Positions 20,458-28,417 of a stretch of DNA of 58,045 nt are shown piece by piece (the first letter of the stretch is position 1; each line of letters starts with the position of its first letter). This stretch comes from a virus. The notes beneath the pieces are model-generated. The model was not told the origin of the DNA. It was given only the letters and a program-made list of their open reading frames with translations, and made no database searches. Both the position numbers and the translations under genes were made by a program. The stretch spans positions 1 to 58,045 of the IMG/VR virus record IMGVR_UViG_3300013306_000019; one strand, 5' to 3'.

Positions 20458-20665
20458 TTATATTGCCCTCTTCATAATGTATTTTCCTGTAACTTGGAAC
20501 CCATTCGGATATTACCCGAGTTTCATAGCCAAGTTCTCTTGCCGTACTAAGATGATCATAAGCTGATTTCCAGTCCTTGTACAATCCCAGCCCAGTCCAA
20601 TAGCTGAGGTTGCGTCCGTTGATTTCAACATGAGCAAAGAACTCAGACCGGAATACCTGCTTCAT
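20450..20665 (-). CDS. small α/β hypothetical protein
   Basis: 71 aa from MKQVFRSEFFAHVEINGRN, preceded by GGAGAG; the reading to 20710 is rejected. Plan: SEFFAHVEI strand, YKDWKSAYDHLSTARELG helix, YETRVISEWVP strand, like the 14770-16438 family. It overlaps the upstream gene by 23 nt. Confidence 0.7.
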   Translation of the reverse strand: MKQVFRSEFFAHVEINGRNLSYWTGLGLYKDWKSAYDHLSTARELGYETRVISEWVPSYRKIHYEEGNINE

Positions 20666-20873
20666 CTTCTCTCCAAACCAACATAACCTCGCACGTCTTA
20701 AACGCTTCAATGATTTTCAGCGCATGTTTCTGGTCGAACTCAACATCAGTCGTTCCCAGCATTCTCGACCATTCCTTCTCAATGAAGGCCAAGACGATTT
20801 TCTCGGTGATCTGTTCTGGTTCGGAGCAAGCAGTGTGAGCCACTTTCCATGGCATTTTCTTCTTCTGTCCCAT
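20643..20873 (-). CDS. hypothetical protein
   Basis: 76 aa from MGQKKKMPWKVAHTAC; ATG at 20873 overlaps the upstream TGA. Helical middle (EQITEKIVLAFIEKEWSRML). Function unknown. Confidence 0.7.
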   Translation of the reverse strand: MGQKKKMPWKVAHTACSEPEQITEKIVLAFIEKEWSRMLGTTDVEFDQKHALKIIEAFKTCEVMLVWREDEAGIPV

Positions 20874-21103
20874 CAACGGTCGTCACTGACTGCCCATAGG
20901 ATGCCAAAGACAGCGCCTGCAAGCATCACAACTCCACCAAATGCAGCACCATATGGGTTGTCCGTTGCGTAGCCTGCAGTCACTACAATGGACCCTACAA
21001 CGAGAAAGAGAATTCCAATCAGTCCAGTTTCTCTGATTGCTTTCTTTCGCGCGTTTTCTTGTTGTCTTTTAATACGGCGAGCCATACCACGAGCTGTGTC
21101 CAT
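20873..21103 (-). CDS. small membrane protein
   Basis: 76 aa: basic N-terminus (MARRIKRQQENARKKAIRE) and two hydrophobic helices (LIGILFLVVGSIVVTAGYAT; GVVMLAGAVFGILWAV). It overlaps the upstream gene's 3' end by 85 nt, unusually long for this genome; a start at 21085 would reduce this to 67 nt. Function unknown. Confidence 0.65.
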   Translation of the reverse strand: MDTARGMARRIKRQQENARKKAIRETGLIGILFLVVGSIVVTAGYATDNPYGAAFGGVVMLAGAVFGILWAVSDDR

Positions 21104-21351
21104 TTGCTTTCCTTTTTCTTTTTCTGTTCAAAACCAAAGATACGCTTCATCCGTGCAACCTGTGTCATAGCCATCCAGGCGAACCCTGCCCAATAGAGGG
21201 GAAGTGCGATAAGATTCCAGTCATCAGGCAGATTGCTGTAATAGACAATCATGTATGCAACGAGAAGCCACGTAACACGCAATACAGTTGAACGGACTAG
21301 ATTATCTGCTTTGTCAAGTATATACTGTTTTTGTTCTGGTGTAAAGTTCAT
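21019..21351 (-). CDS. small membrane protein
   Basis: 110 aa: helical N-terminus, hydrophobic segments TWLLVAYMIVYYSNLP and LIALPLYWAGFAWMAM, and a Lys-rich C-terminal tail (QKKKKESK) in the overlap with the next gene. Function unknown. Confidence 0.65.
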   Translation of the reverse strand: MNFTPEQKQYILDKADNLVRSTVLRVTWLLVAYMIVYYSNLPDDWNLIALPLYWAGFAWMAMTQVARMKRIFGFEQKKKKESKWTQLVVWLAVLKDNKKTRERKQSEKLD

Positions 21352-21357
21352 GTGTTC

Positions 21358-21783
21358 CTACTTAATGATAGCGTGCTTGTCGATGCCCCAAGTCCAGGGA
21401 ACGAGGGCTGTCTGACGGATTTCGAAAGTGTCAACCTGAACCTGCTTGATGTTCTTCGTCTTGTACTCGACCTTAGCAGCATCAATCTTCTGAGGAATGA
21501 GATCACCTTCAGATGTCTTCTCGACAAACTTGACGTAGCCATCAGTGCTGAATGTAGAACCCTCAGCAATTGTGTATGACTTGGTCTCAATCTTTTGATG
21601 GTCTGAACTCTCAATCGAGACACTGCCGATAGCGAGAATCAACAGAGCAACAGCACCTGAAGCAATGATCCACACAGTAAAGAAGGCAGCAATACCTTCA
21701 CCTAGCTTCTCATCCTTCCGGACCGACCAGCCGACCCATCCTGCTAGCCCCAGAGCTAAGATCATTAGTCCAATGAAGATCAC
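21358..21783 (-). CDS. membrane protein
   Basis: 141 aa: two N-terminal membrane helices (MIFIGLMILALGLAGWVGWS; VWIIASGAVALLILAIG), then an external-looking β-rich domain (KSYTIAEGSTFSTDGYVKFV). ATGA-type 4-nt overlap with the next gene. Function unknown. Confidence 0.75.
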   Translation of the reverse strand: MIFIGLMILALGLAGWVGWSVRKDEKLGEGIAAFFTVWIIASGAVALLILAIGSVSIESSDHQKIETKSYTIAEGSTFSTDGYVKFVEKTSEGDLIPQKIDAAKVEYKTKNIKQVQVDTFEIRQTALVPWTWGIDKHAIIK

Positions 21784-22007
21784 TGTTCCTCCACCTTTGC
21801 CTTAGCCCCGGTCTTCTTCAGAGGCTTCTCAGCAGTAGGGTTTTCCTTCTCAATGAGTGCATCCATTCGAGCAGCATACTCGAGACGGTAGACACGAGGA
21901 TCGGAAGTGTCGGCCCATCCATCAGCTTCACGAATCCACGTGACTCCATTGACATCGGTGTATTCACCAAGCTCGTATGCTTTGGTGATTGCGGGGTTCT
22001 GTGTCAT
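21780..22007 (-). CDS. hypothetical protein
   Basis: 75 aa from MTQNPAITKAYELGEYTDVN; the ATG overlaps the upstream TAA (TAATG), so the longer frame to 22091 is rejected. C-terminus is Lys-rich (KPLKKTGAKAKVEEQ). Function unknown. Confidence 0.7.
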   Translation of the reverse strand: MTQNPAITKAYELGEYTDVNGVTWIREADGWADTSDPRVYRLEYAARMDALIEKENPTAEKPLKKTGAKAKVEEQ

Positions 22008-22219
22008 TACTTGATAGTTCCTTTGTAGAGATTGTTGTCGAGAGAGTCTTTGCCTGACTTGATGCCAAGGTTCCACCAGTAAGCAACCCATTTGGCACCT
22101 AGCATAGTCATGCAGTACTTCTCCCGAATGAATTTCCCATCCACTTCAAGCACGACGTATGGTGCTCCACTGACCATGTTTGGCCGAGTGTAGATTCTGT
22201 AGCTCTGCCCGTCACTCAT
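22007..22219 (-). CDS. hypothetical protein, paralogue of its neighbour
   Basis: 70 aa. Shares with the adjacent 22216-22425 product the frame YxIYTRPN, YVxLExDG, EKYC, GxKWxAYW and K(S/A)GK along nearly its whole length, so the two arose by tandem duplication. Function unknown. Confidence 0.75.
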   Translation of the reverse strand: MSDGQSYRIYTRPNMVSGAPYVVLEVDGKFIREKYCMTMLGAKWVAYWWNLGIKSGKDSLDNNLYKGTIK

Positions 22220-22425
22220 TTGATTTCTCCGCCATAGCTCACGATTGATTCAGGTTTGCCTTGGTTGTATTTGCCAGCTTTGACCTTGGCATCCAGCCAA
22301 TAGGCGCACCATTTGGTACCGATGTCCGTACCACAGTACTTTTCGTAGACCTTCTCGCCATCAATTTCAAGGATGACGTAGTTGCCACCATATGAATTGG
22401 GGCGAGTATAAATTTCGTAGTTCAC
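22216..22425 (-). CDS. hypothetical protein, paralogue of its neighbour
   Basis: 69 aa (MNYEIYTRPNSYGGNYVILE...). Tandem paralogue of the 22007-22219 product with which it shares a 4-nt overlap. Conserved Cys in EKYC; the WCAYW of this copy is WVAYW in the other. Function unknown. Confidence 0.75.
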   Translation of the reverse strand: MNYEIYTRPNSYGGNYVILEIDGEKVYEKYCGTDIGTKWCAYWLDAKVKAGKYNQGKPESIVSYGGEIK

Positions 22426-22607
22426 TTAGCTACTTTCTTTGCCCAGCGGTCAAGGTCCATCGAATAGACGATGGCATTTTCATTGTCATCTCCGTGGAAA
22501 TGGTTGATGGACAGCCATGCTCGAAGCAGGCTTAGGTCTACAGTCTTTCCAGCATCTCGCGAGAAGTATGTCTCAGCGAAGTTTGCGAGGTAATCAGGGT
22601 CTGTCAT
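22422..22607 (-). CDS. hypothetical protein
   Basis: 61 aa (MTDPDYLANFAETYFSRDAG...), with 4-nt overlaps on both sides. Small α/β look; function unknown. Confidence 0.75.
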   Translation of the reverse strand: MTDPDYLANFAETYFSRDAGKTVDLSLLRAWLSINHFHGDDNENAIVYSMDLDRWAKKVAK

Positions 22608-22855
22608 TCTTTTCTGTCCATTTCAGCCAACTTTACAGCGGCAATAGTAGTTTCAACATCATCGAGAGTGATGGGTCGGTTCTCACCTGTGGCACTGTAG
22701 ATATGCTCGAGGAAGGCGAGAATGTCGACGTCACTGAGATTGACAACAGCTCGAGCAGCTGCAGCACGGGTCTCGTAGATTCCAGGAACCCATACGTCAT
22801 CACTTGAGACGACGTAATGGTCATCGACCTTGAATGTTTTGATCATGGTTACCAT
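22604..22855 (-). CDS. hypothetical protein
   Basis: 83 aa. Strand FKVDDHYVVSSDDV then YETRAAAARAVVNLSDVDIL helix, related in plan to the small α/β family. The first ATG overlaps the upstream TAA (ATGGTAA); M4 is an alternative start. Confidence 0.75.
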   Translation of the reverse strand: MVTMIKTFKVDDHYVVSSDDVWVPGIYETRAAAARAVVNLSDVDILAFLEHIYSATGENRPITLDDVETTIAAVKLAEMDRKE

Positions 22856-23076
22856 CCCCTAGACTTCTTTAGAATTCCTAGCTTGGCGCAGTGACGAATT
22901 GCTACAGTGTCTTGTATTGCTGCATCAAGCATTTTGCGCCAATTGCCTGTGTTGTCTGAGGCCAGAGTATTGCCTGTGTCAGCATCGAAGACACGGTAGT
23001 ACCAGCAGTAAATGTAGCCTCGACGTGTAAACTTGTTTGTCTCTTTGCGACAATAGACTTGAGTCTTGATATTCAT
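22849..23076 (-). CDS. small hypothetical protein
   Basis: 75 aa, basic (MNIKTQVYCRKETNKFTRRG...), ending KKSRGW. Strands around YIYCWYYRVFDADTGNTLAS and a helix LDAAIQDTVAIRHCAKLG. First gene behind the promoter at 23108-23136, with AAGGAAAAG before the ATG. Confidence 0.75.
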   Translation of the reverse strand: MNIKTQVYCRKETNKFTRRGYIYCWYYRVFDADTGNTLASDNTGNWRKMLDAAIQDTVAIRHCAKLGILKKSRGW

Positions 23077-23107
23077 TCTTTTCCTTGGTTGTTGATGTTG
23101 TAAAAAG

Positions 23108-23136
23108 ATACTATACCAGACTCGAGAGGATGTACA
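23108..23136 (-). promoter_or_regulatory. promoter for the 22849 and downstream genes
   Basis: On the - strand: TGTACA (23136-23131), 17-bp spacer, TAGTAT (23113-23108); a TATAGT with 15-bp spacing overlaps it. The leader reads ACAACAUCAACAACCAAGGA and so contains AUCAACAAC. It starts directly after the TAG of the previous gene. Confidence 0.75.
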
Positions 23137-23265
23137 CTAGGGCTTCTGACCCTTACGGATGAGAGGTTTTGCCCACCACATGCGACGGACAAAGCCGCAG
23201 GTTGGGCAGACGTTATAGCTTTTGCTAAAATCTACTGTCATGTAGCAACCCTTTTTACTCACCAT
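23137..23265 (-). CDS. small zinc-knuckle-like protein
   Basis: 42 aa (start at 23265, or MTVDFSKSYN at 23241). NVCPTCGFVRRMWWAKPLI carries one C-x2-C pair and a basic tail. The stop abuts the next promoter. Function unknown. Confidence 0.55.
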   Translation of the reverse strand: MVSKKGCYMTVDFSKSYNVCPTCGFVRRMWWAKPLIRKGQKP

Positions 23266-23405
23266 TCCTCATGACCACAGCGATGGCACTTATAGCTATT
23301 AGCATTAGTCCATCCTGCATTCCAGACGGTGTAAAAGAAATGAAGATGAAGTCTGCACAACCAAGGAATCTTCTTCCCGTAGACAGGGTGCACGAAGAGT
23401 TTCAT
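23259..23405 (-). CDS. small zinc-knuckle-like protein
   Basis: 48 aa (MKLFVHPVYGKKIPWLCRLH...), ending YKCHRCGHEEW: a C-x2-C pair with nearby His residues. Its ATG overlaps the upstream TGA. Resembles in layout its downstream neighbour, which also has a single CxxC. Function unknown. Confidence 0.6.
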   Translation of the reverse strand: MKLFVHPVYGKKIPWLCRLHLHFFYTVWNAGWTNANSYKCHRCGHEEW

Positions 23406-23581
23406 CCTGCAATATCCTCGATAATCTTGATCAGTCCTCTGTTCTGTGCGCGAAGAGCTTCAACATACTGGCACACGCTGAGAATGTCTGTTCGATTGAA
23501 AAGTATCTGCTCAAGAGGACTTGCCTGCAGATTCGCGATGAGACTGTTCAAGCTCAGATCATGCTCGTCGATTTCATCCAT
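23402..23581 (-). CDS. small helical hypothetical protein
   Basis: 59 aa (MDEIDEHDLSLNSLIANLQA...), predicted helical, ending VEALRAQNRGLIKIIEDIAG. Its ATG is fused to the upstream TAA (TAATG). Function unknown. Confidence 0.65.
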   Translation of the reverse strand: MDEIDEHDLSLNSLIANLQASPLEQILFNRTDILSVCQYVEALRAQNRGLIKIIEDIAG

Positions 23582-23838
23582 TACTTTTCTCTTTCTCCGT
23601 CGAGATACTTCAAAATCATTTTGAGACCATCAATCCATCCAGTAGCATAGTCAATAAAGGCATCAGCAAGCTCAGCCTTTTGAATCTCATCTTCAATAAA
23701 AGCTCGTAACTCATTTTGATTATCGATGTAACGGAGTAGAAAGTCAATATCAAACCACTCTTGAACCCCACCTACTAGGCCCGAATCCCCACGGTCTTGA
23801 TTACGCTTTCGAATGTTTGCTAGAAGTTTCTCGTTCAT
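23581..23838 (-). CDS. hypothetical protein
   Basis: 85 aa, helical and acidic (WFDIDFLLRYIDNQNELRAF; GWIDGLKMILKYLDGEREK). Directly follows the primase gene (1-nt overlap), so may work with it; function unknown. Confidence 0.75.
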   Translation of the reverse strand: MNEKLLANIRKRNQDRGDSGLVGGVQEWFDIDFLLRYIDNQNELRAFIEDEIQKAELADAFIDYATGWIDGLKMILKYLDGEREK

Positions 23839-24986
23839 TACTTTCCATTCAGCTTGTTCACTACGTCTACTGTCATTTTGTTTACATCATCGTTCCAAAG
23901 AAGTCGACGAGCTACTCGGTACTTCGTGAGTGCAATGCCAGCTTCCTTCAAGTCAGCGAGACCCGTCTCAGGACTCTCACTCAATAGAGACATCATGTCT
24001 GGCGATTCCGGCCACCCCACTGTTGCACTCTTCTCGAATCGACCAGGACGTGCATACTCTTCTCGACCAGCAGAATCCTCTTTCAAGTATGTCCAACCGA
24101 GCGGTTCAAGAATCTCAGCCCATGTATAAATCTCATTGAAGTTGTCTTCCAACACTGCGATAGCCGCGTAGAGACTCCACATGTTTGCATCTCCACCAAC
24201 ACCAAGCTCTGCTGCCAGTTGAGAAGCATCCAGCTTCATTCTGGAGTCCTCATCAATGATGTGTGAAACTCTCTGTTTCCGATTATCCCAAGCTTCTGTG
24301 GTGAGCTCCTCGAGCTTCTGGACAGAGTACTGAGGTCCGTCAGACCAAACTACTGACACAGTGCCAGGAATACCACCACTACCATCCTTGGGCCAGTAAA
24401 TGCTAGACGGAAGACGAGACAGACGAGTCGCATCGATCAGACGGTCAACCTTGACAGGAGACTTAGATGAGACGAAAGCCCACCAACGAGCCAACAATTC
24501 CTCATAGCCAACTTCATCCCAGGGAACTCGCCAATACGCGTGCATACCACCAGAACCCCCGTTGTCTACAAGAATAGTGGGCTTTGGAACTTCACTTTCA
24601 GTGAGGAACTTGATGACATCTTCGCGAGACTCGAAAGAACCAGGCTTTACGTCGAAGTCGATGAAGACTCCATAGACATCACCAACATTGGTCTTGTCAC
24701 CACGCTTCCCACCAGCTACCAGCTTTGGGTCCTTGATTGGATAGAGCGTCATGTACGTACCGTAGATGTCACCATTGCTTCGCTTTGCCAAACCCCAGAT
24801 ATCGTCTTCAGTGAATGACATCAAGTCCTTGACAGACATTGGCATGCTGAGAACACCTTGACGGTTCTTGGATGGTCGAATACCCGAGATGGCAATTAAA
24901 TCTTCGGGCTTATACCAAGCCTTGACGAATTGTTGCAGTGAGTCCAACTCAATGGTTACATCACCAACTAGATCATTCAGTTCCAC
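23838..24986 (-). CDS. archaeo-eukaryotic primase (AEP) superfamily protein
   Basis: 382 aa. The catalytic signature of AEP primases is visible: acidic pair D110/D112 in VFIDFDVKPG, the s-x-H motif in GGSGGMHAYW (H149), and a third acidic residue in LIDATRLSRLPSS, which also resembles the 'R-x-P-G-T' segment of phage RepB-like primases. A C-terminal helical region follows. It would synthesise primers and may act with the SF3 helicase at 12561-14207. Length fits phage prim-pol-like proteins. A lagging-strand or origin-specific role cannot be separated here. Confidence 0.85.
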   Translation of the reverse strand: MELNDLVGDVTIELDSLQQFVKAWYKPEDLIAISGIRPSKNRQGVLSMPMSVKDLMSFTEDDIWGLAKRSNGDIYGTYMTLYPIKDPKLVAGGKRGDKTNVGDVYGVFIDFDVKPGSFESREDVIKFLTESEVPKPTILVDNGGSGGMHAYWRVPWDEVGYEELLARWWAFVSSKSPVKVDRLIDATRLSRLPSSIYWPKDGSGGIPGTVSVVWSDGPQYSVQKLEELTTEAWDNRKQRVSHIIDEDSRMKLDASQLAAELGVGGDANMWSLYAAIAVLEDNFNEIYTWAEILEPLGWTYLKEDSAGREEYARPGRFEKSATVGWPESPDMMSLLSESPETGLADLKEAGIALTKYRVARRLLWNDDVNKMTVDVVNKLNGK

Positions 24987-25010
24987 TAATTTTTCCTTTG
25001 GTTGTTATTT

Positions 25011-25235
25011 CTACTGTAACACAGAAGCTGCTGCAAGTAAATTCACGCTGAACATCGTGTAGCCACCATAGATGAAGAGTGTCGAGACGACCACAACAAA
25101 GATCAAAAGTCCTTTGGTCATCTCAATGTCCATGACCCTAGCCATGTCAGGGTTGGTGATAGACCGATAAGCACCAGCAAGGAGCGTGCCTCCTAAACTA
25201 GCGAGACACACTCCTAACACCATCCAAAGAATCAT
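25011..25235 (-). CDS. small membrane protein
   Basis: 74 aa: MILWMVLGVCLASLGGTLLA and LLIFVVVVSTLFIYGGYTMF are two membrane helices joined by a short acidic loop. ATGA-type overlap with the helicase gene. Function unknown. Confidence 0.75.
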   Translation of the reverse strand: MILWMVLGVCLASLGGTLLAGAYRSITNPDMARVMDIEMTKGLLIFVVVVSTLFIYGGYTMFSVNLLAAASVLQ

Positions 25236-27346
25236 ACAGCTTGTTCCATGAATTGCTTGACAACTCCAATGTCACGAGTCACGTAACTTCCACTTGCATC
25301 GATGCCAATCTTAGCAGTGCGAAACACATTCGATGTCTGGTCTTGCATACGGATGTCCAAGATCGAAATCAGTCCACGGTCTGTCACAGTTCGAATCAAA
25401 CGACCCTTACCTTGGTTGAATGACTCCAGTGAACGCATAGCATACCACTGACGGAAACCCTTCTTTGCCCAGATTTCCATCATCATGCGGCATTCAGTGT
25501 TGTATCGTTCATTGGGGAACCGAATGAAAGCTGTGTGGCGAAGTGATTCACCCTCAATGCTGATGCCGACAAAGAAACTCTTCAACCCGATCAGGATCGA
25601 GTGAGTATCATGAGTGAACTGTTCGACAAGTTTGTTCTTGTCAACACCATCCTCTTGGACATAGACATTGTACGGCAAAGCACCAGATGCATTGAGAGCT
25701 CTTAGCTGCTCAGCGACTATATTCAATTCACGTTTGCTGGTGCAAAGGACCAGTGTCCCACCCTTCGTAACGTGAATCAGTTGGAGCAGTTCATTCATCG
25801 AGAAAACTGTGTCGTCGACTGGCCGTTGGTTTGCCGGAGTCACATAAATCAGCTGGTTCTTACGGAAATCAAACGGAGTGTCAACAATGAGCTCCTTCGC
25901 CTCTGGAAAACCAAGACTGGCCTTCACGTATGAGAAAGAATTATCGACTGGATCACGCAAAGTGCCACTCATTAGGATTGTTGAGTCAGCCTGCTTCCAC
26001 AGTGCTTGAGCTTTTGATGAAATATCGAGTGGAATCATACGAATAGTGCACGTATTTGTCCCGTCACGCTTCACCCAGCCATCGACGAGCACACCATAGT
26101 TGACTCCAAACTGGAAGACGATTCCATTTTTGCTTTCCATGGCAGTCTTCAAGATTCCCAACAGCTCCATGACCTTTTTCGAGGCTCGAAGTCCCTTGGA
26201 AATCTCGCGGACACCCTTCAAGTCATTGTCACGAATGTAGGTGACAGTTTTCTCGAGGTGCTGCTTGATCTGGAAGATGGAATTCTCTGCTGCTGCGAGT
26301 CGTTTAGGGTTTTCTTCCTCGTATTCTCGCATCGTAGCCTGAAAACCAGCGTCCTGTGAACCGACAACGTACTTTAGAGACACTGATGTCGAACTTCCAG
26401 TCCATTCATCACCGTTTTTAGCTGCCAAACGACCATAAAACTTGATGAAGCTCGACATGACGTCACTTAAATCATCAGTGGCTTGGCTCGCGTAGTAGCT
26501 CATGACCTCTGATGGAAAGAATGTTGAACTCTTCGTGATGCCCTTTGTCATGGAGTTCATCAAGTCCATGACTTCCCATTCACTGAGCGTCTCCGTCCAG
26601 CCAGAAATAAGAACATCGGCTAGAGAGTGAGCTTCATCGACAACGAGGTAGTCAAAATCACCAAGAAGACCGTCGGCGAATGGTCCACCACTGTTCTTCA
26701 TGTCGATATCAGTCTGGAGAAGAGCGTGGTTGATGACGACAATGTCCGAGACAGCTGCTTCGGCTCGAGCTTTCATTGCAAAACAACCCGAGTCTGGTTG
26801 GCAACCATTGTCATTGCAGAAGTTTGTCGAACCTGCAATTTTCTTCCAGTCACGAGGGTCGATGTCTCGTCCTAGCACCTTCTCGCATGTCTTTTTGGTG
26901 CCATCTCCGAGGCTGTCCTGTCGTCCCTGAAGCATCGTAACCATCGAGTTTAGTGCTTTATCACCTATTCGCGCCTGTAGGCCCTGGTCTAGGCAGAAAT
27001 AGTTCGAGCGACCTCTCAGGACCTTGAACGTAAAGCCTGGATAGAGTTTCTGAAGGAATGGAATATCCTTGAACTCTAGCTGTGCCTGAAGAGAAAGTGT
27101 CTCAGTCGAGATGATTCCTCGCTTGTGTTCCTTCTTTTTCTTTCCAGCAAGAATCTCGGTAATCATCGGAATCAGAATCCCGAAAGATTTACCTGTTCCA
27201 ACTGGTGCATCACAGATGAGGTTCGTCTTGGTCTTGAAAGCTTCAAAGACTGCCTGTCCCATCTGAGCTTGACCTATGCGCAGCGTGCTGCCTTTAGACA
27301 TCAGCGGTTCGAATGCTGGAGTCCAGTCTTTAAATTGTTCTTTCAT
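25232..27346 (-). CDS. DinG/XPD-like ATP-dependent DNA helicase
   Basis: 704 aa. Walker A at 46-54 (DAPVGTGKS), DEAH box in YLVVDEAHSLAD, and motif VI in NQGKGRLIRT mark SF2 helicases of the XPD/DinG group. Between motifs I and II lie Cys residues at YFCLDQ, KTCEKV, FCNDNGC and SGCFAM, about where XPD and DinG hold a 4Fe-4S cluster. Motif III-like LMSGTLRD is also present. It would unwind 5'-3' or remove R-loops during phage replication or recombination. Length agrees with DinG (about 700 aa). Confidence 0.9.
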   Translation of the reverse strand: MKEQFKDWTPAFEPLMSKGSTLRIGQAQMGQAVFEAFKTKTNLICDAPVGTGKSFGILIPMITEILAGKKKKEHKRGIISTETLSLQAQLEFKDIPFLQKLYPGFTFKVLRGRSNYFCLDQGLQARIGDKALNSMVTMLQGRQDSLGDGTKKTCEKVLGRDIDPRDWKKIAGSTNFCNDNGCQPDSGCFAMKARAEAAVSDIVVINHALLQTDIDMKNSGGPFADGLLGDFDYLVVDEAHSLADVLISGWTETLSEWEVMDLMNSMTKGITKSSTFFPSEVMSYYASQATDDLSDVMSSFIKFYGRLAAKNGDEWTGSSTSVSLKYVVGSQDAGFQATMREYEEENPKRLAAAENSIFQIKQHLEKTVTYIRDNDLKGVREISKGLRASKKVMELLGILKTAMESKNGIVFQFGVNYGVLVDGWVKRDGTNTCTIRMIPLDISSKAQALWKQADSTILMSGTLRDPVDNSFSYVKASLGFPEAKELIVDTPFDFRKNQLIYVTPANQRPVDDTVFSMNELLQLIHVTKGGTLVLCTSKRELNIVAEQLRALNASGALPYNVYVQEDGVDKNKLVEQFTHDTHSILIGLKSFFVGISIEGESLRHTAFIRFPNERYNTECRMMMEIWAKKGFRQWYAMRSLESFNQGKGRLIRTVTDRGLISILDIRMQDQTSNVFRTAKIGIDASGSYVTRDIGVVKQFMEQAV

Positions 27347-27383
27347 GTGTTTAATATTATCCTAGTTGGTGTTAATTAGACAA

Positions 27384-27599
27384 TCAGCTGATTACTCCAG
27401 CATCTCCTGCTTGCATCATCAGACTGCCGAGCTGCTGCAGTTCCTCGATGGGTCCACATGCCTTGAGCTCTTTATCATGGTAATAAGCAAAGGTATCGGA
27501 AGTGTCCTGAATCAAAAGCTTTGCTTCGTGTCCATTACAACCAGCAGGACTGCATTCACCTAAACAGGTGTAGTCATCTTCAAAAGTCCACGTACTCAC
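27384..27599 (-). CDS. Cys-rich small protein (GTG start)
   Basis: 71 aa from GTG 27599, which overlaps the upstream TGA; a TTG at 27611 is the alternative. TCLGECSPAGCNGHEAK clusters Cys and His, suggesting metal binding. Function unknown. It ends in a TCAGCTGA dyad just before the helicase gene. Confidence 0.65.
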   Translation of the reverse strand: MSTWTFEDDYTCLGECSPAGCNGHEAKLLIQDTSDTFAYYHDKELKACGPIEELQQLGSLMMQAGDAGVIS

Positions 27600-27829
27600 A
27601 TTACTTCCCAACCAATATGCTCATGACGGAACCCAAATTGCTGCTTAACTCTTTCCCATCGAAGAACTCGAGGGCTAGGGTCCCACTGCATGCCACCATC
27701 AGAGAGTCCGGTGCAGCGCCAATATTCATTGCATTTATCACACTGGATGACATCGCCTGTATTACAACCACTACTAGGTTTTTCGCAGTAGCAGGGCTGT
27801 ACTTCTCGGTGAACTACGTTAAATCCCAT
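27596..27829 (-). CDS. small zinc-binding protein
   Basis: 77 aa with CYCEKPSSGC and CDKCNEYWRCTG, enough Cys for one or two zinc sites. Function unknown; coupled to neighbours by short overlaps. Confidence 0.7.
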   Translation of the reverse strand: MGFNVVHREVQPCYCEKPSSGCNTGDVIQCDKCNEYWRCTGLSDGGMQWDPSPRVLRWERVKQQFGFRHEHIGWEVM

Positions 27830-28115
27830 AATATTCCTCTATTCCTGAGACCCACTGTTCCTCGAACTGAGCCAGTGTCAGTCGTCGGTTGTGGGCCCAA
27901 TAGGCAATTAGTTCTTCACTTGCATACTTCAATGCGCGAGACAGCTGTCCAGAGAAAAGAGTATAGCCATCAATTCCTTTAGAACGACCGAGGTGGTTGA
28001 CAAGGACTCCGTTACATTCTTGAAGGGCTCGTTCGTACTGCCACTCGATGTGGCCTTCCCAAGCCCCATGCATCACTTGCCAATCTTTCTTGGCTTTTTC
28101 GAAAATAGCACCCAT
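27819..28115 (-). CDS. hypothetical helical protein
   Basis: 98 aa, mostly helical and Trp-rich (FEKAKKDWQVMHGAWEGHIE; EELIAYWAHNRRLTLAQFEE). The start shares a base with the upstream stop. Function unknown. Confidence 0.75.
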   Translation of the reverse strand: MGAIFEKAKKDWQVMHGAWEGHIEWQYERALQECNGVLVNHLGRSKGIDGYTLFSGQLSRALKYASEELIAYWAHNRRLTLAQFEEQWVSGIEEYYGI

Positions 28116-28417
28116 TATAGGTGGACCATAATTCCTTCATTGCCGAACAGATCAGCTGTAGCAGCGAAGTTATGTCCGACGATGGAGAGTCTCATACGGC
28201 GATCAGCAGAAGTGTACTCGATTTGACGAAGCTGACCGATAATAGAGGACTGGCCAAGACGACTGTCATAGGCATGAACCTCAACACGCGATCCAAGATA
28301 AGCGGCAATATCGTCTATAGTGACCCACTTGTGTCGAGGAACTTCAACTTCCTCAGGCTCGACAGGAACCTCTCGCGTGAACTGCTTCTTGATAATATCA
28401 AGCAAAGTCTTAATCAT
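28115..28417 (-). CDS. hypothetical protein
   Basis: 100 aa. Helical N-terminus (MIKTLLDIIKKQFTREVPV), then a β-rich part (SRVEVHAYDSRLGQSSIIGQ; RMRLSIVGHNFAATADL). Overlaps the end of the homing-endonuclease gene by 8 nt. Function unknown. Confidence 0.75.
   Translation of the reverse strand: MIKTLLDIIKKQFTREVPVEPEEVEVPRHKWVTIDDIAAYLGSRVEVHAYDSRLGQSSIIGQLRQIEYTSADRRMRLSIVGHNFAATADLFGNEGIMVHL

Noticed and set aside
20555-20583. TGTACA-N17-TATGAT inside the 20450 gene
   Set aside because: Boxes fit, but no start codon or leader follows and TGTACA should occur several times by chance; kept out as a promoter.
20873-21351. Frameshift or fusion between the two overlapping membrane-protein genes
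   Set aside because: The 85-nt overlap is long, but both ends have sensible membrane segments and I see no slippery sequence, so I keep two genes.
22849-23076. CRISPR-like or long direct repeats anywhere in the window
   Set aside because: Repeated words found are promoter boxes, leaders and inverted repeats; no regularly spaced repeat-spacer array was seen.
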